This document shows positions 42,806 through 51,545 of a DNA stretch of 64,000 nt, piece after piece. The DNA comes from Nocardioides sp. CER19 (GTDB lineage Bacteria > Actinomycetota > Actinomycetes > Propionibacteriales > Nocardioidaceae). A program made the translations under genes and the position numbers. Each line of letters starts with the position of its first letter. The first letter of the stretch is position 1. The stretch spans positions 496,001-560,000 of the forward strand of contig NZ_JARVWS010000003.1 in NCBI RefSeq assembly GCF_029846275.1, in the 5' to 3' direction. The notes beneath the pieces were generated by a model. It worked only from the letters and a program-made list of their open reading frames with translations. It did not search any database and was not told the origin of the DNA.

Positions 42806-43840
42806 GTGACCACAGCAGACCAGCCACGCAAGACCGCCCGCGCGACCATCGTCGACGTCGCGCGCGAGGCGGGGGTGTCCGTGGCCACGGTCTCCAAGGT
42901 CATCAATGGGCGCTATGGCGTGGCCGAGGCCACCAGCGAGCGGGTCCTGGCCGTCATCGACGACCTCGGCTACGAGTCCTCGCTGGTCGCGAGCAGCCTG
43001 CGGCGCAAGCGCACCGGGGTCATCGGCGTACTCGTCGCCGAGTTCGAACCTTACTCGGCCGAGCTCCTCAAGGGGATCTCCGCGGGCCTGGCCGGCACCG
43101 GCTACGAGCTGCTCGCCCATGCGGGCAGCACCGACGTGCACAGCCGCACCGGCTGGGAGCGGCGCTCGCTCTCCCGGCTCGCCCGCACGCTCATCGACGG
43201 CGCCATCGTCGTCACGCCGTCCATGGTCATCACCGACCAGGCCGGCATCCCGGTGGTCGCGGTCGACCCGCACACCGGTCCGGACGGCCCGGCGACCGTC
43301 GACTCCGACAACATCCACGGCGCCCGCATGGCCGCCGACCACCTGCTCGCGCTCGGTCACCGCCGGGTCGCCTTCCTCGGCGGCCGCCCCGACCTGCGCT
43401 CCGCCCAGCTGCGCGAGGAGGGCTTCCGTACGGCGTTCTTCGCCGCCGGTCTCACGCCCGACCCGTCTCTCATGAAGGTCGGTGGCTACCACCCCGACCT
43501 CGCCGACGCGCCCGCTCGCGAGCTGCTCAGCCTGCCGGCCGGTCAGCGCCCGACGGCGGTCTTCGCCGCGAACGACCTCTCGGCGATCAAGGTCCTCCAG
43601 ATCGCCAACGAGCTCGGCCTACGGGTGCCCGAGGACCTCTCCGTGATCGGCTACGACAACGTCCCCGACGCCGCCAGCAGCACTCCCCCGCTGTCGACCG
43701 TCGCCCAGCCGCTCCACGACATGGGCGTCACCGCCCTCCGCGTCCTGCTCGCCATGCTCACGGGCCAGTCGATCGAGCGGCACGTGCGGATGCCCACCGA
43801 GCTGATCGTCCGCGCCAGCACCGCTCCGCCGGCTGGCTGA
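42806..43840 (+). CDS. LacI-family transcriptional regulator
   Basis: The 344-residue repressor has an N-terminal LacI helix-turn-helix (TIVDVAREAGVSVATVSKVI, residues 14-33) with the hinge helix region ending SSLRRKRTG. A periplasmic-binding-protein-like effector domain (about 70-335) follows and includes RPTAVFAANDLSAI and DLSVIGYDNVPDA. It is divergent from the sugar importer/GH3 operon and should repress it until an inducing sugar binds. The GTG start is leaderless. Confidence 0.92.
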   Translation: MTTADQPRKTARATIVDVAREAGVSVATVSKVINGRYGVAEATSERVLAVIDDLGYESSLVASSLRRKRTGVIGVLVAEFEPYSAELLKGISAGLAGTGYELLAHAGSTDVHSRTGWERRSLSRLARTLIDGAIVVTPSMVITDQAGIPVVAVDPHTGPDGPATVDSDNIHGARMAADHLLALGHRRVAFLGGRPDLRSAQLREEGFRTAFFAAGLTPDPSLMKVGGYHPDLADAPARELLSLPAGQRPTAVFAANDLSAIKVLQIANELGLRVPEDLSVIGYDNVPDAASSTPPLSTVAQPLHDMGVTALRVLLAMLTGQSIERHVRMPTELIVRASTAPPAG

Positions 43841-43878
43841 CAGCCGATCTCCGAGTAGTCGCTCCCTTCGCCCACGGG

Positions 43879-43972
43879 CTCGCTGGGTTGGAAGGTCGAG
43901 ACTTCTGCCACCGGAGCCGCGAGACCGACGCCGGAAGTCTCCACTTCCACCCCAGGTGAGCGACCCGGACCG
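43879..43972. terminator. Long imperfect hairpin between convergent lacI and glnE
   Basis: Arms carrying GAGACTTC (43899-43906) and GAAGTCTC (43935-43942) extend outward with GGAAG/CTTCC and GCTC/GAGC pairs, forming a long interrupted stem. It lies in the 245-bp gap between two convergent genes. The rest of that gap (to 44085) shows nothing I can identify. Confidence 0.5.
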
Positions 43973-44085
43973 GCCGACGGCTGCTGGCGTCAACCGCCCG
44001 CAGCAGCGCACTGCCGACGACCCGTCCACCTCGTCCCCGCCCTCCCGGTCCGCACCACGACGGACCGCACCGGAAGCACAGCGGG

Positions 44086-47061
44086 TCAGGCAGAGCCCCA
44101 GAACACCCGCTCGACGACGCCGCGCGCCAGCCGCGTCGCGCGGAGGTAGTCGTTGACGAGCTCGTCCGTCGCCCCGGCCGGGTAGCCGAGGATCGCGGCG
44201 ACCGCACGCCGCTCGCGCGCGGCGGTGGGGAGCTGGTCGGAGGCGCGGCCGCGGACCAGCGTGACGGCGTTGCGGATCCGGCTGGCCATCCGCCAGGCCT
44301 CGCGCAGGACGTCGGCGTCCCCGTCGGTGACCAGGGCGGCGTGGCGGGCCGCGGCCAGGGCGTCCAGGGTCCGGCTGGTGCGCAGGCCAGGCGCCTCGTG
44401 GGCGTGTCGCAGCTGCAGGAGCTGCACCGTCCACTCGATGTCGGCCAGTCCCCCACGACCGAGCTTGAGGTGCGTGGCCGGGTCCGCGCCTCGCGGCAGC
44501 CGCTCGGAGTCGACGCGGCTCTTGATCCGCCGGATCTCGTGGACGTCGTCCTCGCTGACGCCACCCTCGGGGTAGCGGACCGGGTCGATCAGCTGGGTGA
44601 ACGCGGCCCGCAATTCCTCGTCGCCGACCACGGCGTCGGCCCGCAGCAGCGCCTGCTTCTCCCACACGGCGTGCCACTTGCCGTAGTAGGCGGCGTATGC
44701 GTCCAGCGTGCGCACCAGCGGTCCGGACCGACCCTCTGGCCGCAGGTCGGCGTCGACGACGAGAGCCGGGTCGCCGCCGGCGAGCGCCAGCAGCCGGCGC
44801 AGCTCGGTCGCCACGGCGAGTGCGTACGACGCCGCCACCTGCGGGTCGACCCCGTCGGCCGGCCGATGCACGAAGAGCACGTCGGCGTCGGAGGCGTAGG
44901 ACAGCTCGAACCCGCCGTAACGGCCCATCGCGACGACCGCGATCGCCGTCGGCGCCTCGTCGAGGCCGCGCTCGGCGCGCACCGCCTCACCGACCACCTG
45001 GAGGGTCGCCTGCAGGGTGGCGTCCGTGAGCCGGCTGAGGCCCTCGCTCACCACGGCCACGTCGCTGAGCCCGACGACGTCGCCGGCGGCGATGCGGAAC
45101 AGCTCGCGCCGTCGTACGCCACGGATGGCCCGCACGGCCTGCTCGGCGTCGTCGCGGCGACCGCCCGCGGCGAGCATCTCCTCGACGACCGGCTGGGTCG
45201 CCCGCGGCGCCAGGTCGTCGCCGAGGATCCGGACGCCCTCGGGCTCGCGCTCGAGCAGCGTCGTCGCGTAGCGCGAGGTCGACAGGACCCGGGCCAGACG
45301 CTCGGCGACCATGCCCTCGTCGCGCAGGGTGCGGAGGTACCAGTGGGTCTCCCCGAGCGCGTCGCTGATCCGTCGGAAGCCGAACAGGCCGGCGTCGGGA
45401 TCCGGCCCCTCGGCGAACCACTGCAGCATCACCGGCAGCAGCGCGCGCTGGATGTCCGAGGCCCGCCGCACGCCCTGGGTGAGCGCCTCCAGGTGGCGCA
45501 GCGCGGCCACCGGGTCGTCGTACCCGAGCGCGGCGAGCCGCCGCCCGGCCTCCTCCGGCGAGAGCCGGCCGAAGTCGCCGGGGATGCGGGCGACGGCGCT
45601 GAGCAGCGGCCGGTAGAAGAGCTTCTCGTGCAGCCGGCGTACCTCCAGGCGCTGCTGCTGCCACTCGTCGAGCAGCGACTTCACCGGCTCCTTCAGGAAC
45701 CCCAGTCCCCGGCCCAGCCGGCGCAGCGACGCCTCGTCGTCGGGCACGACGTGGGTGCGGCGGAGGCGGTGGAGCTGGATGTGGTGCTCGAGCCGGCGCA
45801 GGAAGGCGTACGCCGTGTGGAGCGTCTCGCCGTCCTCGCGACCGACGTAGCCGCCCTCGGTGAGGGCCGCCAGGGCGCTCAGCGTCGACGGGGAGCGCAG
45901 TCGCTCGTCGGACCGCCCGTGGACGAGCTGGAGGAGCTGGACGGCGAACTCGACGTCGCGCAGGCCGCCCTCGCCCAGCTTGAGCTCGCGGTCGGCGTCC
46001 TTGAGCGGTAGGTGCGCGACCACCCGGCGCCGCATCGCCTGGGTCTCGGCGACGAACCCCTCCCGCTCGGCGGCGCGCCAGATGAGCGGCTGCACCCGGT
46101 CGACGAACGCCTGCCCGAGCTCCAGGTCGCCGGCCGCAGGGCGGGCCTTGAGCAGCGCCTGGAACTCCCAGGTGCTCGCCCACCGCTCGTAGTAGGCACC
46201 CATCGCGGCCAGCGTGCGGCTGAGCTGGCCGGCCTTGCCCTCCGGCCGGAGCGCCGCGTCGACCGCCCAGATCCGTCCCTCGGACGTCAGCTCCCCGCAG
46301 ACGCCGATGAGCTGGCTCCCGAGCTGGGTCGCGACCTTCAGCGCGGTCTGCTCGTCGACGCCCTCGGCAGGCTCGTGGACGAAGATGACGTCGACGTCGG
46401 AGACGTAGTTGAGCTCGTGGCCGCCGCACTTGCCCATCGCGAGGACGGCGAGCCGGGCCGCCTCGGCGTTCGGCACGGCGGCGCGCGCGACCGCGAGCGC
46501 CGCGTCGAGCGTCCCGACGGCCAGGTCGGAGAGCTCGGCGGCGGTGTCCTCGACGGTGAGGCCGTGGGCGAGGTCGCGCGCGGCGAGGCGCAGCAGGATC
46601 CGGCGGTACTCGACCCGCAGCGCGTCCAGCGCCGCCCGGTGCTCGAGGGTCGCGACCGGCCGCGGGTCGTGCGGCTCCGCGCCGACCGCGCGCAGCAGGT
46701 CCTCCCTCATCGCGTACGCCGGCGCGCGGGTCGATCCGAGCAGCGGATCGGTGAGCTCGCGCCAGTGCCCCGGATGCCGCACCAGGTGCTGGCCGAGCGC
46801 CTCGCTCGCGCCGAGGACGCTGAGCAGCCGCATCGCCGAGCCCTCGTCCTCCGCGAGGGTGTCGAGCAGGTCGTCGGCGTCCTCCGCCGCCGCGAGGACG
46901 CGAGCCAGCGCCGCGAGCGCCAGGTCGGGGTCGGCGACCAGTCCGAGCATCGCGAGGATCGGCTCGGCGGACGACCCCAACGCCTCCAGCGACGCCTCGG
47001 CCGCGTCCGGATCGGTGAAGCCGAGCCGGAGCAGGTGTCCCTTCCCGGTCGCTCGACGCAT
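44086..47061 (-). CDS. glnE: GlnE, glutamine synthetase adenylyltransferase/deadenylylase
   Basis: GlnE adds or removes AMP on glutamine synthetase in response to nitrogen status. The 991-residue protein has both nucleotidyltransferase domains: the deadenylylase-side motif GKCGGHELNYVSDVDVIFVH (around 240) and the adenylylase-side motif GRYGGFELSYASDADVLFVH (around 735). The intervening and C-terminal helical regions are also present. The ATG at 47061 gives MRRATGKGHLLRLGF, which reads as the normal N-terminus. The open frame continuing upstream runs into glnA2. It lies 5 bp after glnA2, the conserved actinobacterial order. Confidence 0.93.
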   Translation of the reverse strand: MRRATGKGHLLRLGFTDPDAAEASLEALGSSAEPILAMLGLVADPDLALAALARVLAAAEDADDLLDTLAEDEGSAMRLLSVLGASEALGQHLVRHPGHWRELTDPLLGSTRAPAYAMREDLLRAVGAEPHDPRPVATLEHRAALDALRVEYRRILLRLAARDLAHGLTVEDTAAELSDLAVGTLDAALAVARAAVPNAEAARLAVLAMGKCGGHELNYVSDVDVIFVHEPAEGVDEQTALKVATQLGSQLIGVCGELTSEGRIWAVDAALRPEGKAGQLSRTLAAMGAYYERWASTWEFQALLKARPAAGDLELGQAFVDRVQPLIWRAAEREGFVAETQAMRRRVVAHLPLKDADRELKLGEGGLRDVEFAVQLLQLVHGRSDERLRSPSTLSALAALTEGGYVGREDGETLHTAYAFLRRLEHHIQLHRLRRTHVVPDDEASLRRLGRGLGFLKEPVKSLLDEWQQQRLEVRRLHEKLFYRPLLSAVARIPGDFGRLSPEEAGRRLAALGYDDPVAALRHLEALTQGVRRASDIQRALLPVMLQWFAEGPDPDAGLFGFRRISDALGETHWYLRTLRDEGMVAERLARVLSTSRYATTLLEREPEGVRILGDDLAPRATQPVVEEMLAAGGRRDDAEQAVRAIRGVRRRELFRIAAGDVVGLSDVAVVSEGLSRLTDATLQATLQVVGEAVRAERGLDEAPTAIAVVAMGRYGGFELSYASDADVLFVHRPADGVDPQVAASYALAVATELRRLLALAGGDPALVVDADLRPEGRSGPLVRTLDAYAAYYGKWHAVWEKQALLRADAVVGDEELRAAFTQLIDPVRYPEGGVSEDDVHEIRRIKSRVDSERLPRGADPATHLKLGRGGLADIEWTVQLLQLRHAHEAPGLRTSRTLDALAAARHAALVTDGDADVLREAWRMASRIRNAVTLVRGRASDQLPTAARERRAVAAILGYPAGATDELVNDYLRATRLARGVVERVFWGSA

Positions 47062-47066
47062 GCGAC

Positions 47067-48404
47067 TCAGAGGACCGGGAGCATCCGGTCGCGCTCGAAC
47101 GCCGAGACGACGCCGCGGTACTGCTGCCACTCCGCCCGCTTGTTGCGCAGGAAGAAGTCGAAGACGTGCTCCCCGAGCGTCTCGGCGAGCAGCTCGGAGC
47201 GCTCCGCGAGGGCGATGGCCTCGTCGAGGCTGGCCGGCAGCGGATCGAGGCCGAGCGCACGCCGCTCGCGGTCCGTGAGCGACCAGACGTCGTCCTCGGC
47301 CTCGCGCGGCACGTCGTAGCTCTCCTCGATGCCCTTCATCCCGGCGGCGAGGACGGCGGCGAAGGCGAGGTAGGGGTTCGCGGCCGCGTCGATGGTGCGG
47401 ACCTCCACTCGGGTCGACTGGCCCTTGAGCGGCTTGTACATCGGTACGCGCACCATCGCGGAGCGGTTGTTGTGGCCCCACGAGACGTGGGTGGGCGCCT
47501 CGCTGCCGGTGATCAGCCGCTTGTAGGAGTTGACCCACTGGTTGGTGACGACGCTGATCTCGGGCGCGTGGTGCAGCACGCCGGCGATGAACTGACGGCC
47601 GATCTTCGACAGCCCGTACTCGGCGCCCGCCTCGTAGAACGCGTTGGCATCGCCCTCGAACAGGCTGACGTGGGTGTGCATGCCGGAGCCCGGGTGCTCG
47701 GTGTAGGGCTTGGGCATGAACGAGGCCCAGATGCCTTGGCTGAGCGCCACCTCACGGATGACGGTGCGGAAGGTCATGATGTTGTCGGCGGTCGACAACG
47801 CGTCCGCGTAGCGCAGGTCGATCTCCTGCTGGCCCGGCCCGCCCTCGTGGTGGCTGAACTCGACGCTGATGCCCATCTGCTCGAGCATCGTGATCGCCTC
47901 GCGGCGGAAGTCCGATCCCATCGACTGCGCCGTGTGGTCGAAGTAGCCGCTGCGGTCCACCGGCACCGGCGGCCTGCCCTTCTGCGGGGCGTCCTTGAAC
48001 AGGTAGAACTCGATCTCGGGGTGCGTGTAGAAGGTGAAGCCCTTCTCGGCCGCCTTCGACAGGGTCCGCTTCAGGACGAAGCGCGGGTCGGCGTACGACG
48101 GGCTGCCGTCGGGCATCACGATGTCGCAGAACATGCGCGCGGTGGCCGGCCCCTGGTCGCGCCACGGCAGGATCTGGAACGTCGAGGGGTCCGGCTTGGC
48201 CAGCATGTCGGACTCGTAGACCCGCGCGAAGCCCTCGATCGCCGAGCCGTCGAAGCCGATGCCCTCGGCGAACGCCGCGTCGAGCTCGGCCGGGGCCACC
48301 GCGACCGACTTGAGGAAGCCGAGCACGTCGGTGAACCAGAGTCGGACGAACCTGACGTCGCGCTCCTCGAGCGCCCGCAGCACGAAGTCCTCTTGCTTGC
48401 CCAT
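47067..48404 (-). CDS. glnA2: Glutamine synthetase type I, GlnA2-like
   Basis: The 445-residue enzyme condenses glutamate and ammonia with ATP. It has GS family motifs FDGSAIEGFARVYESDM, HPGSGMHTHVSL (metal/glutamate site) and SWGHNNRSAMVRVP. Length and the absence of the 25-residue insert fit the GSI-alpha/GlnA2 group. At the place of the adenylylated Tyr (NLYDLP in E. coli) the sequence is DVWSLT (Trp374), so GlnE cannot modify it in the classical way. TAGGGT (48416-48411) is 6 nt before the ATG, giving a leaderless mRNA shared with glnE. Confidence 0.92.
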   Translation of the reverse strand: MGKQEDFVLRALEERDVRFVRLWFTDVLGFLKSVAVAPAELDAAFAEGIGFDGSAIEGFARVYESDMLAKPDPSTFQILPWRDQGPATARMFCDIVMPDGSPSYADPRFVLKRTLSKAAEKGFTFYTHPEIEFYLFKDAPQKGRPPVPVDRSGYFDHTAQSMGSDFRREAITMLEQMGISVEFSHHEGGPGQQEIDLRYADALSTADNIMTFRTVIREVALSQGIWASFMPKPYTEHPGSGMHTHVSLFEGDANAFYEAGAEYGLSKIGRQFIAGVLHHAPEISVVTNQWVNSYKRLITGSEAPTHVSWGHNNRSAMVRVPMYKPLKGQSTRVEVRTIDAAANPYLAFAAVLAAGMKGIEESYDVPREAEDDVWSLTDRERRALGLDPLPASLDEAIALAERSELLAETLGEHVFDFFLRNKRAEWQQYRGVVSAFERDRMLPVL

Positions 48405-48457
48405 GGCGTCACCCTAGTGGCCTCCGCGGGCCTGTCGGGTCCCGGCCGGCGGCGTGG

Positions 48458-49198
48458 TCACGCCACCATCACCAGCGTCCCGAGACTGACCAGCCACGAG
48501 ACGAAGCTGCCGACCAGGAAGTACTCGGTCACCTCGTCGATCGTCGGCCCCTCGGACCCGCCGGCGTCGCGGAACGACTGCAGCTCGGGCCACCGGATCA
48601 GGGCCTTCGCCGCGATGACGAGGCTCGCCGCGGTGACGTAGCCGCTCAGGCCGAGACCGAAGATGACGAGTCGCTCCATCGGCCCCAGCAGCCGCCCGCC
48701 CTTGAGGCGTGCGCTCGCGTCCCGGTCGGGGCGGGCCGGGTTGACCGTGTCGGTCGCCGCCAGCACGAGCCGTACGACGACGTTGCCGGTCGAGAGCTGG
48801 ACCAGCAGCCCGCCGAGGACCAGCAGCGCCGTGTCGGGGTTCGCCGCCGCGGCGCGGGCCCAGGGCAGCTCGCCGAGCCAGTCGGCGAACGGCCCGTCGA
48901 CGTGACCGGCGAGCGGTGAGACCAGGATGGCCGCGAGCACCGCGCCGCCGACCAGCGCGAGCGGCCACTCCGGGCGGCCGAGCCCGAACCCCTCGCGGAC
49001 GACCCGACCCCAGCCGATCACCACGAGGGCGATGACGATCCAGGCGACCACGTCGGCACGCGAGGTGAGGCCGCCGAGCAGTCCGAGCGTGACCACGACG
49101 CCGGCACCGACGCACTCGGGCACCCAGCGCACCGGTCGCACGGAATGGCCCAGGTCGGCGATGCCCAGCCCGACGAGGAGCAGCGCGAGCCAGCTCAC
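48458..49198 (-). CDS. Hypothetical membrane protein in satD operon
   Basis: The 246-residue protein has six to seven hydrophobic helices (about 2-16, 30-45, 48-65, 79-97, 124-150, 175-200, 228-245) and short loops. I do not recognise a characterised family. Its GTG overlaps the satD stop as GTGA, and satD neighbours are often a membrane protein of this kind, so the two probably work together. No signal for a binding site or transport motif is visible. Confidence 0.7.
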   Translation of the reverse strand: MSWLALLLVGLGIADLGHSVRPVRWVPECVGAGVVVTLGLLGGLTSRADVVAWIVIALVVIGWGRVVREGFGLGRPEWPLALVGGAVLAAILVSPLAGHVDGPFADWLGELPWARAAAANPDTALLVLGGLLVQLSTGNVVVRLVLAATDTVNPARPDRDASARLKGGRLLGPMERLVIFGLGLSGYVTAASLVIAAKALIRWPELQSFRDAGGSEGPTIDEVTEYFLVGSFVSWLVSLGTLVMVA

Positions 49199-49833
49199 GC
49201 CAGCCGGCCCAGCAGCTCGTCGGCCCTGACCAGGGCCGCCAGCCCGTCGCGGCGTACGCGCTGCGACACGGCGGACGCGGTCACCCCGAGCTCGGCGGCG
49301 ATCTCCTTCTGGCTCATGCCGGCGAGCATCCCCGACAGCACCGACAGGGACTCGGGACCTGCCTCGTGGAGCAGCTGGTCACGCAGCACCAGCGCCGCGT
49401 TGACGCCGTCGGGGTCGGGTCCCCCGGTCCCCTCACTGGGCACGTACGCCGTCCGCAGCCCGCGCAGCGCCGCCCTCCGCTCGGTCGACTCGACCGTCTC
49501 GATCGCCTCCCGTGCGGCCCACCAGGCCGGACCGTCCTCGACCCGCGGCTCCTCCCGGAGGACGGTGATGGTGCCGCGCCCGACCCCGTGGCGCGCGTCG
49601 ACCTCCGGCAGCAGCGCGAGCCGCAGCCGGAGGGTCGCACGCAAGGCGGAGCCGAGGTCCGCGTAGACGCCTTGGTACTCGTCGCCGACGGTGATCCGCA
49701 GCGGCACGGCGGCGCGCACCTCGGCGTTGACGCGGTCGAGCGCCGCGGTGAGGCGTGCGTGCAGGGCGGTCCGCTCACCGGCGGTGCGCGACCCGATCAG
49801 GTCGCCGATGAGCGACACCTGAATTACCGACAT
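49195..49833 (-). CDS. satD: SatD family protein with C-terminal HTH
   Basis: The 212-residue protein has the SatD N-terminal core (VIQVSLIGDLIGSRTAGERT, then PLRITVGDEYQGVYADLGSAL). It ends in a helix-turn-helix of the sigma-70 region 4 type (SQKEIAAELGVTASAVSQRV, about 174-193). SatD was named from the acid-stress satABCDE operon of Streptococcus mutans. A regulatory, DNA-binding role is plausible. The start codon lies in an AT-rich palindrome that also holds the -10 box TATTAT, 6 nt upstream, so the gene is likely leaderless and self-regulated. Confidence 0.8.
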   Translation of the reverse strand: MSVIQVSLIGDLIGSRTAGERTALHARLTAALDRVNAEVRAAVPLRITVGDEYQGVYADLGSALRATLRLRLALLPEVDARHGVGRGTITVLREEPRVEDGPAWWAAREAIETVESTERRAALRGLRTAYVPSEGTGGPDPDGVNAALVLRDQLLHEAGPESLSVLSGMLAGMSQKEIAAELGVTASAVSQRVRRDGLAALVRADELLGRLA

Positions 49834-49854
49834 ATGAAGATAATAGCTTCATAT
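49832..49854. promoter_or_regulatory. Palindromic operator spanning satD promoter and start
   Basis: Perfect 8-bp arms ATATGAAG (49832-49839) and CTTCATAT (49847-49854) flank 7 bp that contain most of the minus-strand -10 box TATTAT (49845-49840). A protein bound here would cover -10, start site and the ATG (49833-49831). Confidence 0.65.
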
Positions 49855-49930
49855 TCGTCAAATGGAGCAACAGCCTTCATTGCGATGGGCGCCGAGTCCG
49901 TGCGCCCTCGCGCCCCGACGCCTGGCAGAC

Positions 49931-49967
49931 GGTTGCCATCGGTTGCCATCGGTTGCCATCGGTCGCC
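49931..49967 (+). repeat. Three 10-bp direct repeats
   Basis: GGTTGCCATC occurs three times head to tail (49931-49940, 49941-49950, 49951-49960), then a partial copy GGTCGCC. The period equals one helical turn, so the copies face the same side of the DNA. They lie about 90 bp before the first possible start of the hexuronate genes. Confidence 0.85.
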
Positions 49968-50046
49968 GCCCGGCCTACGGTCGCGTGACGCACGCCGCAC
50001 GGGGGCGGCGGGGTGGGCGGCAGACCGCCCGACGACGAGGAGATGC

Positions 50047-50175
50047 GTGAACGAAAGCTCCCCACCACCGGCTGCCGAATCACGTCGGCGCGGCGCGTCG
50101 GGCTTCGTGGCCGAGACCCGCGACACGGCGGTCGGCCTGGTGGACGACCAGCCGCGGCGGGCGTTCCGGCCGTGA
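50047..50175 (+). CDS. Possible 42-aa leader ORF of the hexuronate operon
   Basis: A GTG preceded by GAGGAG (50037-50042) opens a 42-codon frame (VNESSPPPAAESRRRGASGF...) ending TGA exactly overlapping the GTG of the next gene as GTGA. The peptide has no recognised domain. In favour: the only good ribosome site is here, and the dehydrogenase GTG has none, so the frame could provide translational coupling. Against: short, low complexity. It could also be the remnant of a longer gene. Confidence 0.35.
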   Translation: MNESSPPPAAESRRRGASGFVAETRDTAVGLVDDQPRRAFRP

Positions 50176-51545
50176 CCGGACGCCTCTCGCGCGCCGCAGC
50201 GGGCCGGCCGGCCGCCCCGGTGGCCGCCGCCCACCTGGGGCTGGGCGCGTTCTTCCGCGCGCACCAGGCCGCCTACACCGACCTCGCCCCGGACGCGGAC
50301 GCGTGGGGCATCGCGGCGTTCACCGGCCGCCGCGCCGGCCTGGCCGAGCAGCTCGCCGCCCAGGACGGGCTCTACACGCTGCTGCGCCGCAGTGCCGACG
50401 GCGACGAGGCGTCCACGATCGGGTGTCTCAGCCGGGTCCATGCCGGCGGCGACGTCCCGACCTGGCTCGCGACCATGGCCGACCCGGTCGTCCGGCTGCT
50501 GACGCTCACCGTCACGGAGGCGGCGTACCACCGCAGCGCCGACGGCGGCCTCGCCGTCGATGCCCCGGAGGTCGCGGCCGACCTCGCCGCGCTGCGCCGT
50601 CGTGATCCCGCGGCCTGCCGGAGCGTCCCCGGCCGCCTCGTCGCGGCCCTGGCCGCCCGCGCGGACGCCGACGGCGGCCCGCTCGCGGTCGTCCCGTGCG
50701 ACAACCTCCGCCGCAACGGCGCCGCGGTCGGCCGGGTCGTGGCCGAGCTGGCCGCCGAGGTCGCCCGTGACCTGGACCCGCAGCTGCCCGAGTGGATCGA
50801 GCGGCAGGTGTCGTTCGTCGACACCGAGGTCGACCGGATCACGCCGCGGACGACCGCCGACGACGTCGAGGTCGTACGCCGTCTCACCGGTGTCGACGAC
50901 CCGTGTCCCGTGGTCACCGAGCCGTTCACGGAGTGGACGCTCGCGGGCGACTTCCCCGGTGGCCGACCCGCCTGGGAGGCGGCGGGGGCGCGGTTCGTCG
51001 ACGACGTGACGCCCTACGAGACCCGCAAGCTGTGGCTGCTCAACGGCGCCCACTCCCTGCTGGCCTACGCCGCCGGCGCCGTCGGGCACAAGACGGTCGC
51101 CGACGCGGTCGCCGACCGTCGCTGCCGCGGCTGGGTCGAGGAGTGGTGGGACGAGGCCGCCCGCCACCTCGCCCTGCCGACGGCCGACTACCGCGCCGCC
51201 CTCCGGGAGCGGTTCGCCAACCCGGCCATCCGGCACCTGCTCGCGCAGATCGCCGCCGACGGCTCCCAGAAGCTGCCCGTCCGCGTCCTGCCGGTGCTGC
51301 GCGCCGAACGCGCCGCCGGCCGCCCCGGCTGCGCCGGCACCCGGGCCCTCGGCGGCTGGGTCGCGCACCTGCGCGGCCACGGCGCACCCCTCACGGACCC
51401 GCGCGCCGAGGAGCTGCGGGCCTGCGCCACCGGGCCGCTCCCGGACGCGGTGCCGCGGGTGCTCGCTGCCCTCGACCCGACCCTCCCGGACGACCCCGAC
51501 CTCGTCGCGGCCGTCCTCGAGCACACGAAGGAGCTCAGCCGATGA
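50172..51545 (+). CDS. Mannitol dehydrogenase family, probable D-fructuronate reductase (UxuB-like)
   Basis: The 457-residue NAD-dependent enzyme has the mannitol dehydrogenase family pattern: [17 protein letters not shown] in the N-terminal dinucleotide fold, [20 protein letters not shown], and the catalytic region [19 protein letters not shown] with its conserved Lys, Asn and His. Substrates in the family include mannitol, altronate and mannonate. The following manD gene (ATGA overlap) makes fructuronate/mannonate interconversion the best guess. The GTG at 50172 overlaps a possible leader ORF. An in-frame ATG at 50043 directly abuts the GAGGAG and encodes arginine-rich shadow sequence. Confidence 0.85.
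   Translation: MTGRLSRAAAGRPAAPVAAAHLGLGAFFRAHQAAYTDLAPDADAWGIAAFTGRRAGLAEQLAAQDGLYTLLRRSADGDEASTIGCLSRVHAGGDVPTWLATMADPVVRLLTLTVTEAAYHRSADGGLAVDAPEVAADLAALRRRDPAACRSVPGRLVAALAARADADGGPLAVVPCDNLRRNGAAVGRVVAELAAEVARDLDPQLPEWIERQVSFVDTEVDRITPRTTADDVEVVRRLTGVDDPCPVVTEPFTEWTLAGDFPGGRPAWEAAGARFVDDVTPYETRKLWLLNGAHSLLAYAAGAVGHKTVADAVADRRCRGWVEEWWDEAARHLALPTADYRAALRERFANPAIRHLLAQIAADGSQKLPVRVLPVLRAERAAGRPGCAGTRALGGWVAHLRGHGAPLTDPRAEELRACATGPLPDAVPRVLAALDPTLPDDPDLVAAVLEHTKELSR

Noticed and set aside
49931..49967. CRISPR or replication iterons
   Set aside because: Units are only 10 bp, without spacers, and no replication gene is near.
50043..50171. ATG at 50043 as start of the fructuronate reductase
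   Set aside because: It directly abuts GAGGAG with no spacer and adds 43 arginine-rich residues absent from the family; the GTG at 50172 begins near the conserved core.
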